NCBI GenBank assembly: GCA_002083655.1
Contig: MSXR01000001.1
Location: forward strand, 62,001-126,000
Direction: 5' to 3'
Source: Proteobacteria bacterium ST_bin14
GTDB lineage: Bacteria; Pseudomonadota; Alphaproteobacteria; Sphingomonadales; Sphingomonadaceae
DNA: 64,000 bases
Shown here: positions 1 to 8,099 of the stretch, piece by piece
How the letters are laid out: each line of letters starts with the position of its first letter
How positions within the stretch are numbered: position 1 is the first letter of the stretch
Notes under the pieces: generated by a model
What the model was told of the DNA's origin: nothing
The model's input: the letters and a program-made list of their open reading frames with translations, nothing else
The model's database searches: none
Position numbers and translations under genes: made by a program

Positions 1-324
1 CGCCGCCACGACACTCGCCGCGTTTCGGTCGGTGCGCGTGATTTCCTTGATCGGCACCGACAGAATGAACGAAATGTCATCGGTGATGCCGGTTTCATTG
101 TAGAAAGTGAAATTTAGATCTTCGAACCTTTCGAACCCGTCTTGCTGGGTGCCAAATAGCGATTCACCAATGAAATAATTCACTGCGGGTTTATTATACG
201 TCTTGCCCTGCTTGAGCGTCCACGGGCCGGCATTCGCAACCGTCGGCGCGAGCAGGCCTGCGAAGATCACATATCTTGCGGCGCGCAGCGTAAGCTGAGC
301 AGGAACAATTGGTGAACTGGGCAT
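1..324 (-). CDS. Putative outer-membrane channel-like protein (3' end outside window)
   Basis: The reading frame starts at the ATG complementary to 322-324 and runs off the left edge without a stop, giving 108 residues. A GGGGAG ribosome binding site lies just upstream on the - strand. Residues about 9-32 form a hydrophobic stretch ending in an Ala-rich site (VANAG) that looks like a signal peptide. The rest alternates polar and aromatic residues (for example YFIGES, FTFYNETGI, ISFILSVPIKE), as in beta-barrel strands. That fits the loose family of outer-membrane transporters or XagA-like proteins, but the barrel is incomplete and I assign no substrate. The exported, barrel-like character is an inference. 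Confidence 0.45.
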   Translation of the reverse strand, partial: MPSSPIVPAQLTLRAARYVIFAGLLAPTVANAGPWTLKQGKTYNKPAVNYFIGESLFGTQQDGFERFEDLNFTFYNETGITDDISFILSVPIKEITRTDRNAASVVAA

Positions 325-796
325 TTTTGATAAACTCCCCAACTTTGGCTAAAATTGCGCTCTGGCGCGCGATATCAATTCGGTCTTCGTTCGACTCAAA
401 TTTGCCGAAGGTTACAACACCCCAACTTTCCGATCATCGATTCGATGATTAGATTGGGCTTGAGCGCGCGAAATTAGCGGTCGAAGCAACTCCTAAACAT
501 GCCCGATGTCGGTCCGGTGCTTGAAACAACTTTTTTCGTCCGATTTTGAAGGTTCGGGGATGCCGATAGAGCTCTCGGACTCGTGGTTGCGTCCCGCGAT
601 TACTGTCGACCGGTGGCCGGGGCGCCGGGTTGCGCTGTATTTCCTCGCTGGGCGCCATCGATGGTGACGAGGGAATCTGGCGGGACCAAAACCCGCATGC
701 GCCGCCGGACGGACATTGCTTGTCGCGTCGCCGCCGACCGATTACCGTCGACCGGGTGACGCACTTTGCCCATTGCATGAGCGCCGTTGATCGGCC
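325..796. other. Intergenic region with palindromes, no gene seen
   Basis: No convincing gene is seen in these 470 bases. A 7-bp inverted repeat (ATCATCG, 3-base spacer, CGATGAT) lies at 433-449 and is framed by CCCAA (421-425) and TTGGG (454-458). The decamer CCCCAACTTT occurs twice as a direct repeat, at 337-346 and 420-429. Since the fragment gene at the left edge is read leftward from 324, these elements are placed as possible operator or promoter sequence for it. This is an inference from position and symmetry only. Confidence 0.35.
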
Positions 797-1621
797 GTGA
801 TCGTGCCCGAGCAGCTTTATCTGGCGGTCCGGCTGATCAGCTTCGGGGCGGTTTTGGCGCTGATGATGGCGTTCGAATACGCTGTCCCGCGCCGGTCGCG
901 TTTGCTGGCGCGCTGGCATCGCTGGCCCGGCAATGTCGCGATGGTGGTCATCGATAGCGTCGCGGCACGGCTCATCATCCCGCTCGCGGTGATCGGCGTG
1001 GCGGCGTCAGTCCAGGCGCAGGGCTGGGGACTCCTCAACCAGGTCGCGCTGCCGGACTGGGTCGAAGTCGTGATCGCTGTGATGCTGCTCGATCTGGCGA
1101 TCTACGGCCAGCATGTCGCCTTTCACGCAGTGCCATCGCTGTGGCGGATCCACCGGATGCACCATAGCGACCCCGACCTCGACGTGACGACGGCGCTGCG
1201 ATTCCACCCGGTGGAGATCCTGCTGTCGTTACTTCTGAAGCTCCTCGTCGTCGCGGCGCTCGGGGCGTCGCCGCTTGCCGTCCTGATCTTCGAAGTGCTG
1301 CTCAACGCGACCGCGATGTTCAACCATAGCAACATCGCCCTACCCCGCACGATCGATGCGCTGCTGCGGCGTGTGCTCGTCACTCCTGACATGCACCGTG
1401 TCCATCATTCGATTGATGCCCGCGAAACCAACAGCAATTTCGGGTTCAACCTGCCGTGGTGGGACTGGCTGTTCGGTACCTATCGCGCGCAGCCGGTGGC
1501 GGGGCATCAAGGCATGACGACAGGGCTTGCCGATTTTCGTGGCGACCGCGATCAGCGGATCGACCAATTGCTGTTACAACCGTTAAGGCGTGACAGCGGC
1601 AAAGGGGCAGACCATGGTTGA
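797..1621 (+). CDS. Sterol desaturase / fatty acid hydroxylase family protein
   Basis: This is a 274-residue integral membrane protein starting at a GTG. It has the three histidine clusters of the di-iron fatty acid hydroxylase/sterol desaturase superfamily: H106-x3-H110, H119-x2-HH123 and H200-x2-HH204, with extra histidines near 137 and 177. Hydrophobic segments at about 10-28, 45-70, 88-105 and 140-170 fit a membrane-embedded non-haem di-iron hydroxylase or desaturase acting on a lipid. The substrate cannot be read from the sequence. In sphingomonads such enzymes act on carotenoids, sphingolipid acyl chains or alkylglycerols. The 3' end overlaps the next gene by 8 bases, which suggests cotranscription. 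Confidence 0.85.
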   Translation: MIVPEQLYLAVRLISFGAVLALMMAFEYAVPRRSRLLARWHRWPGNVAMVVIDSVAARLIIPLAVIGVAASVQAQGWGLLNQVALPDWVEVVIAVMLLDLAIYGQHVAFHAVPSLWRIHRMHHSDPDLDVTTALRFHPVEILLSLLLKLLVVAALGASPLAVLIFEVLLNATAMFNHSNIALPRTIDALLRRVLVTPDMHRVHHSIDARETNSNFGFNLPWWDWLFGTYRAQPVAGHQGMTTGLADFRGDRDQRIDQLLLQPLRRDSGKGADHG

Positions 1622-2408
1622 ACGATTATCACCGAACAGGCCCACCCAACGCGCGGGCGGCTTGGCGCGGCTGGCCCTGATCCTGAGCGGGGGCGGGCTG
1701 CTGGCGGCCATCATCGGCGCCGCCGGGACAGGATCGGGCAGTTTCGGCTTCAAGATCGGACTGTTGCTGCTCGTGGTCGGCTTTCTGGCCAGTAGCGTTG
1801 GCGGATTGGTCGCGATCATCGCCTTTGCGCGCGGGCGAAGCAGCGGCGCGGCGCATCGCCGGACCATATTGATCGCGCTGGCGATTGCGCTGGTTTTCGG
1901 CGGCTATTTCACCGCGCAGCTTTCAACCGCGCTGCGGGTACCACCGATCCACGATATCACGACCAACCTTGTCGACGTGCCGCGGTTCACCGCGTTGACC
2001 GAGCGCGCCGACAATTTTGCCGCCATTCCCGGCGGAGGAGACCCGGCGTTCGCCGGCATGGACCCGCGCGCACGGTGGGCGGCGATCCACCGCACCGGCT
2101 ATGGCGACCTCCAGACGCTTCACCTGCCGCTCGATACGGCGCAGGCAATGCGCCGGGCGACACGGCTGGTGCAGGCGCGCGGCTGGGCGATCGCCAAAGT
2201 CGACGCGGGCAGCGGCACGATCGAAGCGACCGACACCTCGCTGTTCTTTCGGTTCAAGGATGACGTGATCGTGCGCATCCGCCCCGATCTGTCGCCAGCG
2301 GGCGGCGCCAGTCTCGACATGCGTTCGGTGAGCCGGGTTGGCGAAAGCGATATCGGCGTCAACGCGAAACGCATCCGCGCCTTTCTTGCCGACATGAAAA
2401 AGGGGTGA
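1614..2408 (+). CDS. DUF1499 domain membrane protein
   Basis: I chose the ATG at 1614 because it follows an AAAGGGG ribosome site; a GTG at 1590 in the same frame would add eight residues. The product is 264 residues. Three hydrophobic segments near residues 20-45, 48-70 and 82-102 precede a soluble C-terminal half. That half contains the pattern GTIEATDTSLFFRFKDD followed by VRIRP and MRSVSRVGESDIGVNAKRI, typical of the DUF1499 family. Function is unknown for the family. The overlap with the hydroxylase upstream suggests the two are made together. Confidence 0.8.
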   Translation: MVERLSPNRPTQRAGGLARLALILSGGGLLAAIIGAAGTGSGSFGFKIGLLLLVVGFLASSVGGLVAIIAFARGRSSGAAHRRTILIALAIALVFGGYFTAQLSTALRVPPIHDITTNLVDVPRFTALTERADNFAAIPGGGDPAFAGMDPRARWAAIHRTGYGDLQTLHLPLDTAQAMRRATRLVQARGWAIAKVDAGSGTIEATDTSLFFRFKDDVIVRIRPDLSPAGGASLDMRSVSRVGESDIGVNAKRIRAFLADMKKG

Positions 2409-2490
2409 GCGTGCTGCGGCGCACGTAACCTTCGGCCCAGCGGCTTCGTAGGACCGGGCAACATCTGCAATGCTGTCTGGAGACTGTCTC

Positions 2491-3408
2491 ATGAACACCG
2501 GTTTGATGATGCGTCGTTACCTTGCCGTGGTTGGCTGTGCTTCGGTGCTCGCGATCGGCGCGCTGACGTCTGCTGGCCTTGCGCAGGTCGCCGCCAATTC
2601 GACGGCATTCGCGCGCTTTGAAGCGTCGCGTCCCGACAGCAAGCAGGTGATCGAATACCGTGTGATCGATTCGGTATTGGCCTCGCTGGTGGTCGGCAAT
2701 GGCAACACGTCGGAGGTGCGTTATGACGCCATCAAGGGTGATGGCGAGCGGGTGCTGACCCAACTCGCTTCCGGGTTTGCGACCGTCGACCCGACCGAGC
2801 TCAACCCCGACGAGCAACTCGCTTATTGGCTCAATCTGCGCGCGCTGCTCGTGCTGCGATCGGCAGCTCAAGCCTTTCCCAGCGCCAAGGCCGAAAAACT
2901 GCTCGAGCCTGGCAGCGCCTTCTACACGACCAAGGCGATCAAAATCAGCGGCACCGATCTGTCGATCAGCGATATCGATGCGATTATCCTGAAGCGTTCT
3001 GCTGCCAACCCCAATGTCATCTATGGGCTGGCCCTGCCCGTGCGCGAAGCGCCCGCATTCCCAACCAAGGCCTATCGCGGTGCCACCGTCAATGCGGCTC
3101 TGGACGCAGCTGCGCGTGCGTTCATCAACCGATCGGGTTCGGTCAAGGCCGATGCCAATGCGGCGAAGGTGCCGCAATTCTTGATCAGCCACCGCGATCG
3201 GCTAGGGGGCGACGACCCCGCCGTGCTCGCGCACATTCGCGGGCTGGCGGCGCCGAAACTGGGGCAGAAGCTGATGATGACCACGCGACTGTCCGCCGAT
3301 CCACGGTTGAGCCTCAACGCCTTTGCCGAGCGTAGCTTTGCTGATCGCGCTGCTTTCGGTGGCGTTAGCGGTGGTGGTGGTGGCGGCGGCGCTGGCGCCG
3401 GCTCCTGA
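2491..3408 (+). CDS. DUF547 domain exported protein (first copy)
   Basis: The ATG at 2491 follows GGAGA and gives 305 residues beginning with a signal peptide (hydrophobic core about 10-30, cleavage near GLAQVAA). The DUF547 core is visible around LAYWLNLRALLVLRSA, with later conserved segments SDIDAIILKR, NVIYGLALPVREAP and AFINRSG. DUF547 has no established activity. The C-terminus ends in a Gly/Ala tail after GGVSGG, which is low-complexity and probably disordered. A second DUF547 protein is encoded at 12508-13302 in the opposing operon. The two are clearly divergent, so this is not a recent duplication. Confidence 0.8.
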   Translation: MNTGLMMRRYLAVVGCASVLAIGALTSAGLAQVAANSTAFARFEASRPDSKQVIEYRVIDSVLASLVVGNGNTSEVRYDAIKGDGERVLTQLASGFATVDPTELNPDEQLAYWLNLRALLVLRSAAQAFPSAKAEKLLEPGSAFYTTKAIKISGTDLSISDIDAIILKRSAANPNVIYGLALPVREAPAFPTKAYRGATVNAALDAAARAFINRSGSVKADANAAKVPQFLISHRDRLGGDDPAVLAHIRGLAAPKLGQKLMMTTRLSADPRLSLNAFAERSFADRAAFGGVSGGGGGGGAGAGS

Positions 3409-3414
3409 TCGCGT

Positions 3415-4833
3415 GTGACGGGCAGCAGCGCTAGATTCGCCCCGGGCATTTTGATCGGCGGTGCGCTGCTCCCGATCGCGACCACGATGTTTCTGGCGGC
3501 AATGGCGCCGCGGTTCGTGTGGAACATCAGGCTGGGTGATCGCCCGATCCTGGCGTTTGCGATCGGCATGGCTATCGCGTCGATCGCCTTTCTGGCGTGG
3601 GCGCTGCGCTTTGCGAGTACGCACACGCGACGCGCGCCCGCTGGCCGGACGCTCGGGATGATCTTAGCGGTCGGCCTGATCGCCCGGATCATGCTGATTC
3701 CGAGCACGCCGATCCTCGAGGATGATTTCTACCGCTATCAATGGGACGGCGCCGTCACGGCGGCGGGCCAGAATCCGTTCCGCCATCCGCCCGCCCGCTT
3801 TGTCACAGCGCCAGGCGTCGATCGCCTGCTGGCAACGGTGGGCCTTGCGCCGACACCACCGCCCAAGGGCTATGAAGGGCTCGCGCGCGCGGGCCGCGAG
3901 ACGTTGTTGCGGGTGAACAACCCGCATATCGCGACAATCTACCCACCGCTCGCGCAACTCGGCTTTGCCGCCGGTCACCTGCTGACGCCGTGGCAGCTCA
4001 CGGGCTGGAAAATCATCGTCCTGGTCGCCGAAATGCTGACCTTCGTGCTGTTGCTTGGTGCCTTGCGGGCAGGGCAACTGCCGCTGAGCTGGTCAGCATT
4101 ATATTGGTGGCACCCGCTCGCGCTCAAGGAATTCGCCAATAGCGCGCACATGGACGCGCTGCTGCTGCCGTTTCTTGCCGGTGCCCTGTGGATGCTGATT
4201 GCCCGGCGCACCCGGTTGATGGCCTTGTTCATGGCGGGCGCAGCGGCAGTGAAATTCTGGCCGTTGCTGATCGTTCCAACCTTGTTGCGGCGCAGCCGCG
4301 CCGCCATCGTGATCGGGATCATCGTTGGGCTGCTGGCACTGCTGCTGGTGCTGCCTCAGCTTGTTTCGGCGTCGACCGATTCAGGACTCACCCGCTACGC
4401 CGCCGACTGGCAGCGCAATGCCTTCGTCTTTCCGGGGCTGGTCGCGGCTTTTGGTCTCGTGACAACCGATCCGGCAGCGCTGGCACGCTTGCTGGTGGCG
4501 GCAATCGTGCTTGGCTGGGTCGCTTGGGCATGGCAGCGCGACCGCACCGCGCCGCTCGACCGCGTCCGGGCGGCCAGCGTCGCGATCCTGCTGCTGATCC
4601 TGCTCGGCCCGACCGGCTATCCCTGGTACGCGCTGTGGCTGATGCCGTTCGTCGTGGTGCAACCGCGGCTGCCGGTGCTGGTCCTGCTGGCCAGCGCCCC
4701 CGCCTATTATCTCGATTTCTGGCTTCAGGTGCGTGCTAATCCCGCTGACTGGACCTGGATCGTGCCGCTCGCCTCGGCAGGGCCGGCCTGGCTCGCGCTC
4801 GCCGCCGAATCTGGTGTGAGACGACCCGCATGA
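3415..4833 (+). CDS. Polytopic GT-C type glycosyltransferase
   Basis: The GTG start at 3415 lies six bases after the previous stop and gives 472 residues with about ten to twelve hydrophobic segments. After the second membrane segment comes ILEDDFYRYQWDG followed by NPFRHPP, the acidic EDD/DxW loop of GT-C enzymes that use a polyprenyl-phosphate sugar (GT87 or mannosyltransferase-like). Such enzymes transfer a sugar on the periplasmic face of the inner membrane. The gene overlaps the next GT2 gene by four bases (ATGA), so donor synthesis and transfer may be coupled. The specific sugar and acceptor are unknown. Confidence 0.75.
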   Translation: MTGSSARFAPGILIGGALLPIATTMFLAAMAPRFVWNIRLGDRPILAFAIGMAIASIAFLAWALRFASTHTRRAPAGRTLGMILAVGLIARIMLIPSTPILEDDFYRYQWDGAVTAAGQNPFRHPPARFVTAPGVDRLLATVGLAPTPPPKGYEGLARAGRETLLRVNNPHIATIYPPLAQLGFAAGHLLTPWQLTGWKIIVLVAEMLTFVLLLGALRAGQLPLSWSALYWWHPLALKEFANSAHMDALLLPFLAGALWMLIARRTRLMALFMAGAAAVKFWPLLIVPTLLRRSRAAIVIGIIVGLLALLLVLPQLVSASTDSGLTRYAADWQRNAFVFPGLVAAFGLVTTDPAALARLLVAAIVLGWVAWAWQRDRTAPLDRVRAASVAILLLILLGPTGYPWYALWLMPFVVVQPRLPVLVLLASAPAYYLDFWLQVRANPADWTWIVPLASAGPAWLALAAESGVRRPA

Positions 4834-5573
4834 CCGCGCCGGTGATTGCCGTCGTCATCCCGGCGCGCAACGAGGCGCAGGCGCTACCGCATGTGCTGGG
4901 CGCAATCCCCGATCGCATCGACCATGTCATCGTCGCCGATAATGGCTCGACCGACGGCAGCGCGGCGGTGGCGCGGGCGCATGGCGCGCGAACGGTGGAT
5001 GTGCCGCAAGCCGGCTATGGTCGCGCTTGTCTGGCAGCCATTGCCGAGGCGGAGCGGCTTGGGGCCGACATCATCGTCTTCCTTGACGGCGACCATAGCG
5101 ACTATCCCGAGCAGATGTCGCGCCTGATCGATCCGATCATCGCAGGCGCCGCCGATTTGGTCATCGGATCGCGCACCCGGGGCACCCGCACCGCGCGCGC
5201 GCTGACGCCGCAGCAGATCTTCGGCAATGCGCTCGCCTGTTGGCTGATCGCGGCCATCTGGGGCTTTCGCTACACCGATCTCGGCCCCTTCCGCGCCATC
5301 CGGGCCGAGGCATTGCGCGCGCTGGCAATGCAGGAGCAGACCTATGGCTGGACGGTCGAAATGCAAATCCGTGCGGTCCAGCACGGCCTGCGGATCACCG
5401 AGGTGCCGGTCGATTATCGCGCGCGGATCGGCACATCGAAGGTATCGGGAACGGTCCGCGGGGTGGTGCTGGCCGGGTATCATATCCTGGCGATGATCGC
5501 CCGCGCGGCGCTCAGCCAGCCGCGCAGCTTGCCTGGCCCAGCGAGCAAAAGCGCGCGCAACGCGGGTGATTGA
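4830..5573 (+). CDS. GT2 family glycosyltransferase, dolichyl-phosphate-sugar synthase-like
   Basis: The 247-residue protein has a GT-A fold signature. VIAVVIPARNEA lies at the N-terminus, VIVADNGSTDGSA is the nucleotide site, FLDGDHSDYPE is the DxD-like metal site, and LVIGSRTRGTRT follows. The later FGNALACWLIAAIWGFRYTDLGPFRAIR and YGWTVEMQIRA segments resemble polyprenyl-phosphate mannose or glucose synthases. The start ATG overlaps the stop of the membrane glycosyltransferase upstream. A reasonable inference is that this enzyme loads a sugar from a nucleotide donor onto a polyprenyl phosphate used by its neighbour. It lacks an obvious multi-span C-terminal membrane domain. Confidence 0.8.
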   Translation: MTAPVIAVVIPARNEAQALPHVLGAIPDRIDHVIVADNGSTDGSAAVARAHGARTVDVPQAGYGRACLAAIAEAERLGADIIVFLDGDHSDYPEQMSRLIDPIIAGAADLVIGSRTRGTRTARALTPQQIFGNALACWLIAAIWGFRYTDLGPFRAIRAEALRALAMQEQTYGWTVEMQIRAVQHGLRITEVPVDYRARIGTSKVSGTVRGVVLAGYHILAMIARAALSQPRSLPGPASKSARNAGD

Positions 5574-5618
5574 GCGCGACCGCAGGCCACCTGGCGCCGC
5601 CTTTAGCCGAACAGGCGA

Positions 5619-6200
5619 TCACCGTGCCGTGAGCTGCGGCCAACGCGCCAGATCCTCCGGCCGGTCGAGATCGGCGAGTTCGGGTAGCAACACCGGCGCG
5701 ATTGCTTGCTCCCCCAGCCGCGCCAGCGTTTCGGTGAGGACCCGGTCGGAGCCCCACGGCATTTCATCGAACAGGAAATCGGCGCGGTGTGGTAGGCCGA
5801 TCAGATAATAGCCGCCATCCTCGGCCGGGCCGAGCACGATCCGCCCGGCCACGACTCCCGCGGCTGCTGCATGCAAATGATCTGCGTGCAGATCGGGGAT
5901 ATCCGCCCCGATGATGATGGCGGGCGGCACCACGCGACCCATCCGGTCGCCGAGATCGCCGTCGCCTTGATCGACGAGCGGCGTATCGCTGCCCAGCCAC
6001 TGCGCGAACTGCGCGAGGCTCGCGCCGGTCATCTGCACTTCGAACGGCAGCCCGCTGGCGCCCATCAAGGCCAGTGTTCGCTCGACGAGCCGAGCGTGTA
6101 GCGCTGCGGCCGCATCGGGGTCGAGCACCGGCAGCAGCCGCGTCTTGGCGCGACCGGGAGTCGGGAAGCGCGCGAATAGGACGACTCGAACCGGGGGCAT
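5619..6200 (-). CDS. TIGR04282-type transferase (DUF2064, rSAM/selenodomain-associated transferase 1)
   Basis: I chose the internal ATG at 6200 because it follows the upstream gene's stop by two bases, and the N-terminus VVLFARFPTPGRAKTRLLP is the family's characteristic opening. Later motifs are IIIGADIPDLHADHL and VLGPAEDGGYYLIGL, the nucleotide/metal-binding part of the DUF2064 fold. At 193 residues the length is typical. The family is named from its frequent genomic association with radical SAM/selenodomain proteins and is also annotated in arsenosugar clusters, but no radical SAM or ArsM gene is in this window. It is the last gene of the - strand series that begins near 15459. Confidence 0.8.
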   Translation of the reverse strand: MPPVRVVLFARFPTPGRAKTRLLPVLDPDAAAALHARLVERTLALMGASGLPFEVQMTGASLAQFAQWLGSDTPLVDQGDGDLGDRMGRVVPPAIIIGADIPDLHADHLHAAAAGVVAGRIVLGPAEDGGYYLIGLPHRADFLFDEMPWGSDRVLTETLARLGEQAIAPVLLPELADLDRPEDLARWPQLTAR

Positions 6201-6202
6201 CG

Positions 6203-6814
6203 TCAGTGCCCGCCCTTCAGCACATGACGCGCGGCAAGGCTTCGCTGCACCACCGTCAACACGCAAAGCACCGTGAACATCGCGGCAAGCAACCGAAAGC
6301 CGCCCGGCCACAGGCACATGGCCAAGAAGAACGCGATCGTCTCGCCGCCTTCGGCCAGGCCACTATTGTAGAAGAAGCTTTTTTCGCCGTGCGCCGTCGT
6401 CTCCAGCCCGCGCTGTGCAGCGAGCACGGCGAAGGCAAGGAAGCTGATGCCGGTGACGGTGAAGCACGCGACCAGCACCAGCGCGAAGGGAAGATTGGCA
6501 GGATCGGCAAAGCCAAATCCCACCGGCACCGCGACGTAGAAGGTGAAGTCGCAGACGATGTCGAGATAGCCGCCGAAATCGCTCTTGCCGCGCGCGCGCG
6601 CAACCGCACCGTCGAGCCCGTCAAGCAGTCGGCTCAGGATCACCAGCGCCAATGCCAGCCAGAACTGCCGCTCAGCAATCGCGACTGCGCCACCAAGCCC
6701 GACCACCAACCCCGCCAACGTTACCTGATTGGCGGAAATCCCAGCCCGCGCCAGCGCACGCCCGATCGCATTGAGCGGCGGATCAATCAGCGGGCGAAGG
6801 CGCGCGTCGAACAT
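6203..6814 (-). CDS. CDP-alcohol phosphatidyltransferase family protein
   Basis: This is a 203-residue membrane protein with several hydrophobic helices. It carries the CDP-alcohol phosphotransferase motif LLDGLDGAVARARGK followed by SDFGGYLDIVCD. The Asp, Asp-Gly, Ala-Arg, Gly and two final Asp residues are all present, but the stretch between AR and the conserved Gly is seven residues rather than the usual eight. Family members join a CDP-activated lipid to an alcohol in the inner membrane. Neither partner can be named here. The stop is two bases before the start of the transferase at 6200, so the two are translationally close and may act on the same lipid. Confidence 0.8.
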   Translation of the reverse strand: MFDARLRPLIDPPLNAIGRALARAGISANQVTLAGLVVGLGGAVAIAERQFWLALALVILSRLLDGLDGAVARARGKSDFGGYLDIVCDFTFYVAVPVGFGFADPANLPFALVLVACFTVTGISFLAFAVLAAQRGLETTAHGEKSFFYNSGLAEGGETIAFFLAMCLWPGGFRLLAAMFTVLCVLTVVQRSLAARHVLKGGH

Positions 6815-6818
6815 CGAC

Positions 6819-8087
6819 TCAGCTAAACGTCACAAGGCCGATCACGGCCCCGGTCATGGCTGAAGCGAAATTACCCGCGATCCACGACTTGAACCCCAGC
6901 GCCGATGCCTCGGCGCGGCGCTCCGGGCACAAGGTGCCAATCGTCGAGACCAGCAGGCCGATGCTCGCCAGATTGGCCACGCCGCACAGCGCATAGGTGA
7001 CGATGAGCTTGCTGCGCGGGTCGAACGTGTCGGCGGGCAATGCCGCCAGATCGAGATAGGCGACATATTCGTTGAGGATCGTCTTGGTGCCCATCAGCCC
7101 ACCCGCCGCACCGGCCTGGTCCCACGGAATGCCCAGCGTCCACATGAGTGGCGCGAACAGCCAGCCGAGCGCGCGCCGCAGCGTTACCGGTGCGGCGTCG
7201 ATCAGCGGGATGACGCTCAGCATCTGATCGACCAGGGACACCAATGCAAAGACGACGATGATCACCGCGATCACCGCGAGGAAAAGCTGCAACCCGTCCA
7301 TCGTGCCGCGTAGGATCGCATCGATGCTGCTGTCGTAACGCAGCACTGGCGCGTCCTTGTCCTCCGCCGTCTTGCCGGTCCCCGGCACCATCAACCGCGC
7401 GATCAACAATGCAGCCGGCAGCGAGATCAGCGAGGCGGCGATCATGTGGCTGACCGCATTCGGCACCGTCTTCGCCAGCGTCTGGGCATAGAGGATCAGG
7501 ATCGCGCCCGAAATCGTCGCCATTGTCAGCGTCATCACCGCAAACAGTTCCGATCGGCTCATCCGGGCGAAATAGCCGCGCAGCACGAGGGGCGATTCGA
7601 CGACGCCCAGGAATACCGTGGCACCTGCGCCCAGCCCGACGACACCGCTGACGCCCAGCGTGCGCTGCAACGCCCAGGATAATCCCCGCACGATGACGCT
7701 CAGCACCCGCCAGTGCCACAGCAGCGCTGACAGCGCCGAAAACACAATGACAAGCGGCAGAATCTGGAAGGCAATGACAACGGGTGGCGCGGCGCCATCG
7801 GCCAGCGCGAAGGGGAGGGGCGCCCCGCCGAGATAGCCGAACATATAGCTCGACCCGACCTTCGACGCGGTCTCGACCGCCGATACCGCCGTGTTCGCGA
7901 GGCCGATTGCCGCCCAGATCAACGGCACGCGCACCACCACCAGCGCGGTGCCGATCTGCAGCGCGAGCGCACCGGCGATCCAGCGCCAGCTCGGTCGCGC
8001 GGCGCGATCCTCCGACAGCGCCCAGGCGAGCCCCATCAGCAGCGTGATGCCGATCAGTCCCTGAAAATGCGCGAGCCCCTCAACCAC
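6819..8087 (-). CDS. NupC-type concentrative nucleoside transporter
   Basis: The 422-residue protein is an integral membrane protein of the CNT family, which drives nucleoside uptake with H+ or Na+ across the inner membrane. Signature segments are GAGATVFLGVVESPLVL, the GGLMGTKTILNEYVAYLDL substrate loop and YALCGVANLASIGLLVSTIG. A GTG at 8087 is the only in-frame start near the N-terminus. The nearby ATG triplets are in other frames. It lies four bases upstream of the CDP-alcohol transferase and 12 bases downstream of a TonB receptor gene. This arrangement suggests an outer- plus inner-membrane import route for a nucleoside or nucleoside-like compound. Confidence 0.88.
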   Translation of the reverse strand: MVEGLAHFQGLIGITLLMGLAWALSEDRAARPSWRWIAGALALQIGTALVVVRVPLIWAAIGLANTAVSAVETASKVGSSYMFGYLGGAPLPFALADGAAPPVVIAFQILPLVIVFSALSALLWHWRVLSVIVRGLSWALQRTLGVSGVVGLGAGATVFLGVVESPLVLRGYFARMSRSELFAVMTLTMATISGAILILYAQTLAKTVPNAVSHMIAASLISLPAALLIARLMVPGTGKTAEDKDAPVLRYDSSIDAILRGTMDGLQLFLAVIAVIIVVFALVSLVDQMLSVIPLIDAAPVTLRRALGWLFAPLMWTLGIPWDQAGAAGGLMGTKTILNEYVAYLDLAALPADTFDPRSKLIVTYALCGVANLASIGLLVSTIGTLCPERRAEASALGFKSWIAGNFASAMTGAVIGLVTFS

Positions 8088-8099
8088 CCCATAATCCCA

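Noticed and set aside
6074..6826. 250-codon + strand frame
   Set aside because: It is antisense to the TIGR04282 and CDP-alcohol transferase genes, whose motifs are on the other strand; composition is Arg/Gln/His rich as expected of a GC-rich shadow.
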